A stretch of 64,000 nt of DNA from positions 1,433,501 through 1,497,500 of the forward strand of contig NZ_CP031416.1 of the NCBI RefSeq assembly GCF_003367375.1. The letters are read 5' to 3'. Positions 45,847 through 54,649 of this stretch are shown here, in pieces (position 1 is the stretch's first letter; every line of letters begins with the position of its first letter). The stretch is from Gallaecimonas mangrovi (GTDB lineage Bacteria > Pseudomonadota > Gammaproteobacteria > Enterobacterales > Gallaecimonadaceae). Under the pieces are notes generated by a model, which had not been told where the DNA came from, searched no databases, and worked only from the letters and a program-made list of their open reading frames with translations. Position numbers and translations under genes: made by a program.

Positions 45847-47174
45847 GCCGAACGGGGGCTCACTACCAGTAATTCTTCCATGGCCAATAAAATACGCTTC
45901 ACCGGAATGTCGGGGCTTTCTTCTCTTAGCCCCGCCACCACGCGGTGAGCGGGTTTAGGGATCGTTGCCAGTTCCTGCATGCGTCTTGCCACAACAGTGG
46001 GCACGAACAGCGAGGCTGTGGCCAACTGCTCGCCACTGCAGACGATGGTATCTGGGGTCAAACTGGGTTGGGCGGTACGAAAGCGCCAAAAATCAGACTG
46101 TGGCCAGCGGCTTTCCTGGCGGTAAATTCGCCAGTTCTGGCTGGTGTAGCGGCTAAAATCTCGTGCCACATTACTGTAGTAATTGTCGATTTGCCGCGTA
46201 TCTCCCAGCATGGCGGCAATAACCGCATAAGCGGCTTGCATACCGGTATCAAGCGCATGGTAAATACCTGAAGACGACAACGGATCGTAAGACGCCACTG
46301 CGTCACCTGTGGCGACGATCGGTGCATCTTGGGTTGCTTTGAACAGCGATGAATAGGCGGGGAAGGCTCGGGGAGCGCGTAAGCTGCTCGGTAGGTAAAG
46401 ATGTTTGGCAATCTGTTGGCTTGTGCTCAGTAACGTTAGCCAGTTTTCGGCAAGGGCCAACCGGTGATGTTGCACCAGTTCTACATCGGTCATCAGTGAT
46501 ACCAGCAGCTGGCCATCGGCTTGACGTTGGCTATACCACCACCCGTATTCGCAGTTCTCGACGATTGAACGGGGCGCTGAGGGGGCCGCCGGTAATGTGG
46601 CGGCTAAGCCCAGCAGGTTGTCGTACTTAACCCGGGTGCCGGTTGCTTTCTGCGCCCAAGGCGAGGCGCGCCCGGCGGCATCAATAACGTAGCGGCAACG
46701 TATGTGGCTGCTTTCATTTAGCCCATGACTGACCGTCAGTTGCCAGCCCTGCTCGGTTGCCGTGAGCTGCCGAAGATTGGCCTGGGCCCAAATTTGCCCG
46801 CCATGCTCGGTCACTTTTTCAGCAAGCATGGCATCGAACAGCGTTCTGTTAACCAGCCAAGCGTCGCTGTCACCGAATAAGGGTTGAGGTGTGGATGCTT
46901 GGCCGGTAGCCGATGAGCTGGCGGTGTTGTGCCAATGGGCCTCGGGTTGCTCTTGGGTAAAGCGCTGCCAAACATCAAGATAATGCAGCAACGCTTCTAG
47001 ATTAGGTAATACCACTTCTCCTGGTTTGGCCATGGAGTAGTCTTTTCTCTCTAGCACCAATACCTTTAGCTGCGCTTCCTTGAGTAGGGTGAGCGCTGCT
47101 GTTGTGCCGGCTGGGCCACCACCTACTACCACTACATCAAAACTTCCGGCATCACGCTTATCCATTGACGGCAT
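45843..47174 (-). CDS. FAD-dependent oxidoreductase (halogenase/LodB-like)
   Basis: 443 residues from ATG 47174 (MPSMDKRDAGSFD), with AAGG eight bases upstream. The FAD Rossmann motif VVVVGGGPAGTTAAL is at the N-terminus. PGEVVLPN and GDAVASYDPLSSSGIYHAL mark the second FAD-binding segment, the class shared by flavin halogenases, geranylgeranyl reductases and the LodB maturase. No lysine-oxidase partner (LodA) is adjacent. The substrate is unknown. It is divergent from the CsoR-regulated operon and could share its control region. Confidence 0.8.
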   Translation of the reverse strand: MPSMDKRDAGSFDVVVVGGGPAGTTAALTLLKEAQLKVLVLERKDYSMAKPGEVVLPNLEALLHYLDVWQRFTQEQPEAHWHNTASSSATGQASTPQPLFGDSDAWLVNRTLFDAMLAEKVTEHGGQIWAQANLRQLTATEQGWQLTVSHGLNESSHIRCRYVIDAAGRASPWAQKATGTRVKYDNLLGLAATLPAAPSAPRSIVENCEYGWWYSQRQADGQLLVSLMTDVELVQHHRLALAENWLTLLSTSQQIAKHLYLPSSLRAPRAFPAYSSLFKATQDAPIVATGDAVASYDPLSSSGIYHALDTGMQAAYAVIAAMLGDTRQIDNYYSNVARDFSRYTSQNWRIYRQESRWPQSDFWRFRTAQPSLTPDTIVCSGEQLATASLFVPTVVARRMQELATIPKPAHRVVAGLREESPDIPVKRILLAMEELLVVSPRSA

Positions 47175-47388
47175 TTCACAGACCTTTGAACTAAGTAGGA
47201 TGAATAGGTGGTTGAGGAGGTGGATGCGCCGGGGCGCCAAGCACAGGTTATTCCTTAACCTCTGAATGACTTGCTATAAAATTTGGGCGAATGGCTTTGA
47301 TTGGTATTTCAATATGCCTTTAGTTTTGTTCCTCACTTGGCTTTGTGCAAACCGATAAGGGTTTTAGTCAGTTTCTGTTTTTATTTAA

Positions 47389-47404
47389 ATACCCATGGGG
47401 GTAT
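47389..47404 (+). promoter_or_regulatory. CsoR-family-type operator palindrome, site 1
   Basis: ATACCCATGGGGGTAT has the form ATACCC-N4-GGGTAT, the G-tract palindrome typical of CsoR/FrmR/CstR operators. It lies 67 bases upstream of the phosphatase ATG. Confidence 0.7.
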
Positions 47405-47427
47405 GTTGCTGGTGTTGAATTTTCAGT

Positions 47428-47443
47428 ATACCCTTGGGGGTAT
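47428..47443 (+). promoter_or_regulatory. CsoR-family-type operator palindrome, site 2
   Basis: ATACCCTTGGGGGTAT, same consensus, starting 39 bases after site 1 and ending directly before the ribosome site GGAGG of the first gene. Two spaced sites suggest cooperative repression by the regulator encoded at 52162. Confidence 0.7.
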
Positions 47444-47455
47444 GTGGAGGTGCCA

Positions 47456-47890
47456 ATGTTCTTATTCAGTGATCAGTGCCATGCCGTTTCCGACACGCTT
47501 TTTTGTGCTGGCCAGCCCGACTCAAAGCAATTATTTCAGTACCAGCAAGCCGGTATTAGAACGGTCATTAATTTAACGCAAAGTAGTGAGCAAACCTTTG
47601 ACGAACAGGCCACGGTAGAAGGGCTGGGGATGCACTATCACCATTTGCCTATTAGCGGAGCCAATGACATGACCGCCAGCAATGGCCAACGGCTAAAAGC
47701 GCTACTTAACAACAGCGCTGAGCCCGTGTTACTGCATTGTGGCACCGCTAATCGGGCTGGCGGTTTGTTAGCGGCCATGGCATTTCACTGTGATGGCGTC
47801 ATGCTTGAAGAAGCCCTGGCGCTTGGGCGCAAGGGTGGGTTAACCCAACTGGAAGCAGCGGTAAAACAATGCCTTTGTGGAGGTGCATGA
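47456..47890 (+). CDS. Beta-lactamase-hydrolase-like protein phosphatase (DUF442 / TIGR01244)
   Basis: 144 residues from ATG 47456, with GGAGG upstream. The fold of dual-specificity phosphatases is marked by [20 protein letters not shown] and the active-site loop [12 protein letters not shown], a C-x4-R form as in TIGR01244 proteins. Such domains occur with sulfide and persulfide detoxification proteins. It starts the RND/CsoR operon and overlaps the DUF2892 gene. The longer frame from 47345 only reads through the operators. Confidence 0.85.
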   Translation: MFLFSDQCHAVSDTLFCAGQPDSKQLFQYQQAGIRTVINLTQSSEQTFDEQATVEGLGMHYHHLPISGANDMTASNGQRLKALLNNSAEPVLLHCGTANRAGGLLAAMAFHCDGVMLEEALALGRKGGLTQLEAAVKQCLCGGA

Positions 47891-48090
47891 TGAATATCGA
47901 CAAATGGGTAATGGGTTTTGCTGGCACCGTGGTGTTGGTGAGCTTATTGCTGGCTTGGGTGTTAAGTCCTTACTGGCTTTGGTTAACCGCCTTTGTGGGA
48001 CTTAACCTGGTACAGGCTTCGTTTACTGGGTTTTGTCCCCTGGCCATGGTGCTTAAAAAGCTGGGCGTCAAATCGGGCGAAGCCTTTTAA
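47890..48090 (+). CDS. DUF2892 small membrane protein (YgaP-type membrane domain)
   Basis: 66 residues with two hydrophobic helices ([37 protein letters not shown]) and the conserved [17 protein letters not shown] end of the YgaP C-terminal domain. In YgaP that domain is fused to a rhodanese. Here it stands alone, supporting a sulfur-handling theme. ATG 47890 gives six bases from GGAGG; ATG 47887 is also possible. Coupled to the upstream phosphatase. Confidence 0.85.
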   Translation: MNIDKWVMGFAGTVVLVSLLLAWVLSPYWLWLTAFVGLNLVQASFTGFCPLAMVLKKLGVKSGEAF

Positions 48091-48099
48091 GGAGCTCCA

Positions 48100-49032
48100 A
48101 TGCGCGTATTACTGCTGCTGGGTTTACTGGCATTGCCGGCATTGGCCGATAGCTTCACGGTAACGTCACAGCCATTACCCGACATGCTGCAACTGCAAGG
48201 TTTGGTTGAAGCCAGTAACAGCGCAACGGTTTCTGCCCAAACCTCTGGCCGGGTTGCTGAAGTACTGGTGGATGTGGGCGATAAGGTGGCTGCCGGCACG
48301 GTAATAGTGCGCATCAATAGCTTGGAGCAATCCCAAGCGCTTGATAGAGCCTTGGCCAGCCAGGCGGCGGCGAAAGCCACTGCAACGCAAGCCCTGCAAG
48401 ATTGGCAACGTACCCAAAGCCTTATTGCCAAAAAGCTGGTGGCGAAATCAGAGCTGGATAAAGCCAAAGCGGCGCTCGATAACGCACAAGCGGCTTTGAA
48501 ATCGGCAACCGCAGCCGTGGCCACGGCCAAAGAGCAGTTGTCATATACCGCCATTCGCGCACCCTATAGTGGTGTCGTCAGCGCTCGTTTGGTTGAGCCG
48601 GGGGAATTGGTACAACCCGGCACACCGCTGATGAGCGGCTTTGATCCCGCCACCTTGCGCTTGCATGTTGACTTGCCATCGGCTCTTGCCGATAAGGCAC
48701 GTCATTACCAGTGGGCGAGGGTGGCAGACATCGTGCCCCTTAAGCTTATCTTTTATCCGGTGGCTGACAGCCAAACCGCCACCGTTCGGCTGCGCATGCA
48801 GCTACCTGAACATACAGCATTACTACCCGGGCAGTGGCAGCAGGTTTTAGTACAGGTTGGCGAGCATCAAGGCATTGTTATTCCTCGCCATTATGTGCAA
48901 AAGCAAGGGGAATTGACCTTGGTTAAAATGCAAGGTGGTAGCTGGCGCGCGGTGCGTCTTGGCTTGATGCAAGGTCAGCAGGTAGAAGTGCTCAGCGGCT
49001 TGGCTGCCGGTGAGGTAATAACCGATGCCTAA
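48100..49032 (+). CDS. RND efflux periplasmic adaptor subunit (HlyD/AcrA family)
   Basis: 310 residues. A signal peptide (LLLLGLLALPALA) precedes the biotinyl-lipoyl half (LVEASNSATVSAQTSGRVAEV, VGDKVAAGTVI), a coiled-coil hairpin (about 75-140, Ala- and Gln-rich), the second lipoyl half (YTAIRAPYSGVVSARLVEPGELVQPG) and a beta barrel. It bridges the pump encoded next to an outer-membrane channel. It overlaps the pump gene by eight bases. No outer-membrane factor is encoded in the operon. Confidence 0.92.
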   Translation: MRVLLLLGLLALPALADSFTVTSQPLPDMLQLQGLVEASNSATVSAQTSGRVAEVLVDVGDKVAAGTVIVRINSLEQSQALDRALASQAAAKATATQALQDWQRTQSLIAKKLVAKSELDKAKAALDNAQAALKSATAAVATAKEQLSYTAIRAPYSGVVSARLVEPGELVQPGTPLMSGFDPATLRLHVDLPSALADKARHYQWARVADIVPLKLIFYPVADSQTATVRLRMQLPEHTALLPGQWQQVLVQVGEHQGIVIPRHYVQKQGELTLVKMQGGSWRAVRLGLMQGQQVEVLSGLAAGEVITDA

Positions 49033-52000
49033 ATTCGGTATTGCAGGCCGTTTGGCTGCCTGGGGCGAGCGGTCTCGTCTTACGCCTTTATTGGCGCTGT
49101 TTGGGCTGGTGTTAGGTGTGTTGGCTGCGGTTATTACCCCGCGCGAAGAAGAACCGCAAATTGATGTCACCATGGTCGATGTGCAGGTTGCCTTCAGCGG
49201 TGCTAACGCCAAGCAAGTTGAAACTGAACTGGCAACGCCCCTTGAGCAACACCTTTCACGCATGCGCGGTATCGACCATATCTATTCCCAGTCCCGCGCT
49301 GGTGCGGCGCTGGTTACGGTTCAGTTTAAAGTGGGGGTTCCTCGCCAGCAGGCGCAAACCGAGGTTTATGATGCCATGGCCTCTTGGCCAGGAAGCCCAG
49401 CCTATGGCCTGCCACTGATTAAAATTCGCGGTATTGATGATGTGCCCATTCTGGCGCTCACCATTAGTGGTGAGCGCGATCTTAAATCGATCGCCGACAC
49501 CTTAAAAGGCCCGCTACAGAACGTTGATGGGGTGCGGGCTGTACATATTATCGGTAGTGAGCCAGAACAAGTTGAGCTGACCTTAAAAGCCACTGCCATG
49601 GCGCGGTTGGGGCTGGATATCACCCACCTTAGCCAAGCCATCTCGGCTCAAAATCCCAGCGCTCAAGCCGGTTACCGCCTAGAAGATGGCCTTAATGTGC
49701 CCGTGCAGGCGGGCCGTTTTATCGACAGCGTCGAGACCTTAAAAAACTTGGTGGTGGCGGTTAAGGACGGGCGGCCGGTATTGCTTTCACAGTTGGCAGA
49801 TATTCAGGTCGGGGCCAGTGTCCCCAGCCGTTATGTCTGGACGCGGGCCCCAGGCCAAGCGCCGGTGCCTGCGCTTACCCTTGCCATTACCAAAAAAGCG
49901 GGCACCAATGCGGTGACGGTGGCAAAGGCGGTTGTGCAGCGTCTCGACAGGTTAAAGGCGCAGTGGTTACCACCAGGGCTAAAGGTGCAAGTAAGCCGTA
50001 ACTACGGTCAAACCGCAGATGATAAAGCCAACACCCTTATTCATAAGCTGATTTTTGCCACGCTGTCGGTGGTGGCATTGGTGCTCTTTGCGCTAGGAAA
50101 GCGTGAAGCGTTGGTGGTGGGCAGTGCGGTGGTCCTCACCCTTGCCGTTACCTTGTTTGCGTCCTGGGCGTGGGGATTTACCCTCAACCGGGTATCGCTG
50201 TTTGCGCTGATCTTTTCCATCGGTATTTTGGTGGATGACGCCATTGTGGTGGTAGAAAACATCCATCGTCATTTAGGACTGGGCAAAAGCCTTAAAACCG
50301 CTATCCCTGGCGCTGTTGACGAGGTCGGGGGGCCGACCATTTTAGCCACCTTTACCGTTATTGCCGCGCTGCTGCCAATGGCCTTTGTTTCCGGGCTAAT
50401 GGGGCCTTACATGAGCCCCATTCCCATCAATGCCTCGATGGGAATGTTGCTGTCATTGCTGATTGCCTTAACGGTTACGCCCTGGCTGGCGCGCCACCTA
50501 TTAAAAGATGTACACCAAGACGCAGCCAAGCCGCCGCGGCTGCATCGTTTCTTTGCAAAGCTGATGGCGCCGTTTTTAGCCAAACGCCGTAATCGATATT
50601 TGCTGGGCTTTGGTTTGATTGGCCTGATTGTATTGGCCTTGGGGTTGACAGTTATTGAAGCGGTGGTACTGAAAATGCTGCCCTTTGATAACAAATCCGA
50701 AATTAAACTGGTGCTCGATATGCCAGAAGGAACACCGCTTGAGAAAACCAATGCGGTGCTGCTAGCGATGGCTAAAAAGCTCGACAGCGTGCCTGAGGTG
50801 ACCGAAACCCAAATCTACGCTGGCAGTGCTGCGCCTATCGGTTTTAACGGTTTGGTGCGTCAGTATTATTTGCGCCAGCAGGCCAACTTAGGCGATATCC
50901 AAGTAACGCTGAAAGACAAACATCACCGCGATAAATCAAGCCATCAGTTGGCACTGGCTATTCGTAAGCTGTTAGCCCCCATCACCGCCGGTGGTGTTTT
51001 GAAAGTGGTAGAAGTGCCGCCCGGCCCGCCGGTGTTAGCCCCCATCGTTGCCGAAGTCTACGGCCCTGATAACGCCACGGCGGCCCGTACCGTTCAAAAA
51101 GCGCTGGCTACTACCCCAGGGATTGTTGATTTAGATACCAGCTTGGTTGCTGAGGGGGCGAAACAAGAAATTTGGCAGATTAACCGGCAAAAAGCGGCGC
51201 TGCTGGGCGTGAGCCCAAGTGCCATAACCCAAGCGCTGACTGGGGCGCTAAACGGCATTAGCGTGACCTATTTGGCCATTGCTGGGCAAACTCAACCCGT
51301 GCCGTTAACCCTGCGCTTGCCCGGCAGTTGGCAAGGGCAGTTGGCCAACCTGATGGCATTAACGGTTACCAGCCATAGCGGTAACAGTGTGCCGGTAGGG
51401 GAGCTTATTAAGCGCGTTACCGTGCCTTATGACCAGCCCATGTACCACAAGGATTTACGGCCTGTCATTTATGTAACAGCCGACATGGCCGGGCAGCTCG
51501 ACAGCCCCTTGTATGGCCTTTTTAGTGCGGCCAGCCATTTGTCACTGCCACAAAGCTACACCAGCCAACCTAATCACTGGACCGGTGCGGCTGTAAAGTG
51601 GGATGGCGAGTGGCAAATTACCTATGAAACCTTCCGTGATATGGGCATTGCCTATGCGGTGGGGTTATTGCTGATTTACCTGTTGGTGGTTGGCCATTTT
51701 GGCAACTATGCGGTGCCGCTGGTGATCATGGCGCCCATTCCTTTAACCCTGATTGGTATTTTGCCGGGGCATGCCTTATTGGGGGCACAATTTACCGCCA
51801 CCTCGATGATTGGCATGATTGCCTTGGCCGGTATTATTGTGCGCAACTCCATTTTACTGGTGGATGTCATTCGCCAGGAAGTCGCCAACGGAATGCACCT
51901 AGATGACGCCGTGGTTTATGCCGCAAGTGTTCGGGCTAAACCCATCATTTTGACGGCCATTGCCGCAATGTTAGGCGCCATGTTCATCTTGGACGACCCT

Positions 52001-52135
52001 ATTTTTAATGGTCTATCGGTGAGTCTTATCTTTGGTATGGCCGTTTCAACCATCCTGACCTTACTGGTTATTCCGCTACTTTACGCAGCGCTTCTGCGCC
52101 GTACTGGACAGCAGGATGTTAAGGCTGGATCATGA
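49025..52135 (+). CDS. RND-family efflux permease
   Basis: 1,036 residues, the length of AcrB-type pumps. The N-terminal helix is followed by porter domains and helix bundles. Motif A is GILVDDAIVVVENIHRH near 400-420. The second half has GIIVRNSILLVDVIRQE. Charged membrane residues of the proton relay (Asp in VDDA) are present. The substrate cannot be told from sequence; the operon context suggests a thiol, persulfide or organic electrophile. Coupled to the regulator by ATGA overlap with the alternative start 52132. Confidence 0.92.
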   Translation: MPKFGIAGRLAAWGERSRLTPLLALFGLVLGVLAAVITPREEEPQIDVTMVDVQVAFSGANAKQVETELATPLEQHLSRMRGIDHIYSQSRAGAALVTVQFKVGVPRQQAQTEVYDAMASWPGSPAYGLPLIKIRGIDDVPILALTISGERDLKSIADTLKGPLQNVDGVRAVHIIGSEPEQVELTLKATAMARLGLDITHLSQAISAQNPSAQAGYRLEDGLNVPVQAGRFIDSVETLKNLVVAVKDGRPVLLSQLADIQVGASVPSRYVWTRAPGQAPVPALTLAITKKAGTNAVTVAKAVVQRLDRLKAQWLPPGLKVQVSRNYGQTADDKANTLIHKLIFATLSVVALVLFALGKREALVVGSAVVLTLAVTLFASWAWGFTLNRVSLFALIFSIGILVDDAIVVVENIHRHLGLGKSLKTAIPGAVDEVGGPTILATFTVIAALLPMAFVSGLMGPYMSPIPINASMGMLLSLLIALTVTPWLARHLLKDVHQDAAKPPRLHRFFAKLMAPFLAKRRNRYLLGFGLIGLIVLALGLTVIEAVVLKMLPFDNKSEIKLVLDMPEGTPLEKTNAVLLAMAKKLDSVPEVTETQIYAGSAAPIGFNGLVRQYYLRQQANLGDIQVTLKDKHHRDKSSHQLALAIRKLLAPITAGGVLKVVEVPPGPPVLAPIVAEVYGPDNATAARTVQKALATTPGIVDLDTSLVAEGAKQEIWQINRQKAALLGVSPSAITQALTGALNGISVTYLAIAGQTQPVPLTLRLPGSWQGQLANLMALTVTSHSGNSVPVGELIKRVTVPYDQPMYHKDLRPVIYVTADMAGQLDSPLYGLFSAASHLSLPQSYTSQPNHWTGAAVKWDGEWQITYETFRDMGIAYAVGLLLIYLLVVGHFGNYAVPLVIMAPIPLTLIGILPGHALLGAQFTATSMIGMIALAGIIVRNSILLVDVIRQEVANGMHLDDAVVYAASVRAKPIILTAIAAMLGAMFILDDPIFNGLSVSLIFGMAVSTILTLLVIPLLYAALLRRTGQQDVKAGS

Positions 52136-52161
52136 CCGCTTCAGAAGTAGGGGAAACCGGC

Positions 52162-52428
52162 ATGCAACCAACACCTGAGCAACAAGACAAAATGCTCAAA
52201 CGCCTGGCGCGCGTAGAAGGGCAAATTCGTGGCGTTCAAAAACTGATACGTGAGCAAGCAGACTGTGAAAAAGTGGTGCAGCAGCTTACCGCCTCAAGAA
52301 AGGCGCTGGATAAAGCGTTTTTTGAAATGATGGCCTGTGTGATTGAAGGCAATGTACTGGATGCCAGCAGCGCCGACAATGACCAGCGGATGACGGAAAT
52401 TCGCCGGCTGCTGACCAAGTACGCCTGA
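52162..52428 (+). CDS. CsoR/FrmR-family transcriptional repressor
   Basis: 88 residues from ATG 52162, with AGGGGA upstream; ATG 52132 is an in-frame alternative overlapping the pump gene. All-helical DUF156 fold with RVEGQIRGVQKLI and Cys35 in ADCEKVVQQL. Position 60, a His ligand in CsoR and FrmR, is Val here, and a second Cys is at 59 (EMMACVIEG). This differs from the copper (C-H-C) and formaldehyde (C-H) types and suggests thiol chemistry. Probable autoregulator through the two palindromes at 47389 and 47428. Confidence 0.9.
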   Translation: MQPTPEQQDKMLKRLARVEGQIRGVQKLIREQADCEKVVQQLTASRKALDKAFFEMMACVIEGNVLDASSADNDQRMTEIRRLLTKYA

Positions 52429-52443
52429 GCCCTGCATGTTGCC

Positions 52444-52469
52444 AAAAAGCGCCGTAAGGCGCTTTTTTT
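52444..52469 (+). terminator. Terminator of the RND/CsoR operon
   Basis: AAAAAGCGCC, GTAA loop, GGCGCTTTTTTT, 16 bases after the regulator stop. Confidence 0.9.
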
Positions 52470-52605
52470 GTGGCTGTGAATCCCCCTTTCTTATCTAACC
52501 TGCCGAGCGGGTGAGCCATATCACCCGGTTGGGTGATGGTTTCCTAACGCCCAGGTTCTTAGACTTTTCCTGCGATGGATGCTGTTTCAATCAGGAAGGG
52601 AAGCG

Positions 52606-53121
52606 ATGATCAATCTTGAATCGTTAGTGTCGGTAGTGCACACCAGTGTGCATGCGGCCAACCAAGCCTTACAGGACAAACAAACGTCCTTGTTTGAACG
52701 ATTTTTTGAAGAAGTCGAAGGGCCAGACACCAGAGCCCAAGTGGCTGAAGGCCAGGCGCAGCCAACTCGCGCGCACTATCGCCCAAAAACCGTCAGCATG
52801 CTGTTCCCGCAAGAAGGTCCCAAAGGTTTAGAAACCGTGCCGGTTGATATCCCGCTACTGACACTGATGCCAATGGGCAATGCCCGAGTGCAGAAGGTTC
52901 GCTTTAAAACCCAATTAGAAGTCAACCTCAATGACCAAAACGAAATGCAACTGGCATTTCCTTCCGCGAAAGGACGCAAAGGGCTTTTTGGCTCTAACAA
53001 TCATACCCATTCCTATGTTGCCGAGCTGGAAATCGAGCTGGGTGAAGACACCTCTCCTGATGGTTTGAAAATGCTGATTGAGGGGTACGAAAGAGCACTA
53101 CGGGCTCAGATCCCCGGATAG
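52606..53121 (+). CDS. DUF2589 domain protein, first copy
   Basis: 171 residues from ATG 52606 (MINLESLVSVVHTSVHAANQAL), with AAGGAAGGGA upstream. The helical N-terminus is followed by a beta-rich domain with VDIPLLTLMPMGNARVQKVRFKTQLEV, the DUF2589 hallmark, which recurs in the next gene as FDIPLLTIIPLNALGVDNVQVDFEMEV. No signal peptide. Function unknown. It starts a five-gene run on the plus strand. Confidence 0.8.
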   Translation: MINLESLVSVVHTSVHAANQALQDKQTSLFERFFEEVEGPDTRAQVAEGQAQPTRAHYRPKTVSMLFPQEGPKGLETVPVDIPLLTLMPMGNARVQKVRFKTQLEVNLNDQNEMQLAFPSAKGRKGLFGSNNHTHSYVAELEIELGEDTSPDGLKMLIEGYERALRAQIPG

Positions 53122-53175
53122 GTGAACCCGTCGAGTAAGTGCAATTGACTGCAACCGTAAATAAGGAGATTTATC

Positions 53176-53850
53176 ATGGCAGATCCTGTCAGCACCGGCC
53201 CAGAATTGGTGTCGATGGCCCAGCAATTTACCGGGTTACCGATGCGCTCGTTGATTGGTGGGCCGCTTAAAGCGGCAGCCGAGGCCAACAGCATGATGGC
53301 GGTGACCCAAACCAACTTCATGCTCGACACCTGTTTTATCAAATCCACGAGCGGCGAAACCGAGTCGTTAACACCGATCATGGTGACCATGGAAATTACC
53401 CGTGGTGTGATATCGGAAGACGATAGCGGCACCGCCACTATTCAAAACGTCACCACCCAATTTGATATTCCGCTGCTCACTATCATTCCTCTCAATGCTT
53501 TAGGGGTGGATAACGTGCAGGTGGATTTTGAGATGGAGGTGAAGTCCAGTTATAGCGCCGAGACCTCTCAGTCGAGTAGTGAATCAACCAGTGAACAAGG
53601 CTCTTTTGCCGCCAAATTGGGGAATGGTTTTTTCTCGGTGGAAGTAAAAGGCAGTGTTAGCCACGACAGTAAAAGTGAGTCTGCCTCCTCCAACAGCTAC
53701 CAGAAAAGCAACAACGCCAAGTACACCGTCAGTGTACATGCCGGCCAGCTGCAGCTGCCTGAAGGGGTTACCACCATTATTCAGGCATTCACCAACAGCA
53801 TTAGCCCCATCACCCTGGGTTCATCCAAAACCTCTGGTAACGCGAGCTAA
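53176..53850 (+). CDS. DUF2589 domain protein, second copy
   Basis: 224 residues, with GGAG seven to eight bases upstream of the ATG. A helical head (VSMAQQFTGLPMRSLIGGPL) precedes the DUF2589 beta domain. A Ser-rich segment (SAETSQSSSESTSEQGS) and a final beta hairpin region follow. It is longer than its neighbour but has the same domain order. A terminator follows. Function unknown. Confidence 0.8.
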   Translation: MADPVSTGPELVSMAQQFTGLPMRSLIGGPLKAAAEANSMMAVTQTNFMLDTCFIKSTSGETESLTPIMVTMEITRGVISEDDSGTATIQNVTTQFDIPLLTIIPLNALGVDNVQVDFEMEVKSSYSAETSQSSSESTSEQGSFAAKLGNGFFSVEVKGSVSHDSKSESASSNSYQKSNNAKYTVSVHAGQLQLPEGVTTIIQAFTNSISPITLGSSKTSGNAS

Positions 53851-53856
53851 CCGCCA

Positions 53857-53885
53857 GGCCCGGCCTGTTTGGCCGGGCTCTTTTT
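53857..53885 (+). terminator. Terminator or attenuator inside the DUF2589 cluster
   Basis: GCCCGGCC, TGTTT loop, GGCCGGGC then CTCTTTTT. The next gene starts 12 bases later, so it may set a step-down in expression. Confidence 0.8.
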
Positions 53886-53896
53886 AGGAGAAACGT

Positions 53897-54100
53897 ATGA
53901 AAACGGCTATTCCTTGCCCCAACTGTGGCACCGAGATCCCGATAGAAACCGACACTTTACTAAAAGGTTCACGCTTTTGTTGCGGCCACTGTGGTGCCAG
54001 TGTCGGGCTTTGTGCAGGCAGTCGGCCGGTGGTCTCAAAAGCCCTTAACGCCTTTGACACGCTGAAAAGGCAGACCCGTCAATACCGTACCGAGCATTGA
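53897..54100 (+). CDS. Small zinc-ribbon protein
   Basis: 67 residues. Two CxxC knuckles (CPNCGTEIP at the N-terminus and CCGHCGAS near residue 33) form a zinc ribbon, followed by a basic helix (ALNAFDTLKRQTRQYRTEH). AGGAG lies before the ATG. It sits between the DUF2589 genes and an orphan gene in the same direction. Probably an adaptor or nucleic-acid/protein binding module; the role is unknown. Confidence 0.75.
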   Translation: MKTAIPCPNCGTEIPIETDTLLKGSRFCCGHCGASVGLCAGSRPVVSKALNAFDTLKRQTRQYRTEH

Positions 54101-54108
54101 GGCAGGCT

Positions 54109-54585
54109 ATGCAGCAGCAAGTGCAAGCAGTTAATGCCGATATGCTGGCTGAGCTTATTCTTGCTGACAGCGCGCGCCTGTTATGCGCTGCTGAAACCGG
54201 GCTGGGGTGGGAGCACTGGCTGCAGGTCGAGCTGGCGGTAAGGATGTGCGAGCAAGGGGGGACGGCGGTGCGCCACAAAGCCTACCCTTCGCCTCGCCAG
54301 CGCTGGAACCTCGCACTTTGGGCCGCGCTTTGTGGTCAGCCATTAGCGTTGGAAATAGCGGCTGAAAGTGGCGTTAATGATGGCGGCCAGCTGCTCAATA
54401 GCGTGCATCAGGAACTGGCCAAAATTGTTTATTTTTCAGAAGTTCCCGCCGCAGGACGCTGGGTTGTGGCACTGGCATATAGCAACACTGGCCGGGCGGC
54501 CCTAACGCATTTTTGTAAGGACGAGGATAACAACGGTTATTACGTTGAACAGGGCAATCTTGGCCTGTTGCTGGCGCAGCCCTAG
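54109..54585 (+). CDS. Protein of unknown function
   Basis: 158 residues from ATG 54109 (MQQQVQAVNADMLAEL); GAGGCAGG is upstream. The TTG at 54097 is an alternative that overlaps the zinc-ribbon stop. Alpha/beta composition, with WEHWLQVELAVRMC and QPLALEIAAESG. The order of conserved acidic residues is faintly like a decayed PD-(D/E)XK fold, but no catalytic Lys is evident. Possibly a structural relative only. Confidence 0.6.
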   Translation: MQQQVQAVNADMLAELILADSARLLCAAETGLGWEHWLQVELAVRMCEQGGTAVRHKAYPSPRQRWNLALWAALCGQPLALEIAAESGVNDGGQLLNSVHQELAKIVYFSEVPAAGRWVVALAYSNTGRAALTHFCKDEDNNGYYVEQGNLGLLLAQP

Positions 54586-54649
54586 TGGCGGAAAGAAATC
54601 TATTCCACCTCCACACAGGGATGTGGGTTTAATCAAAAGGAGCATTGTT

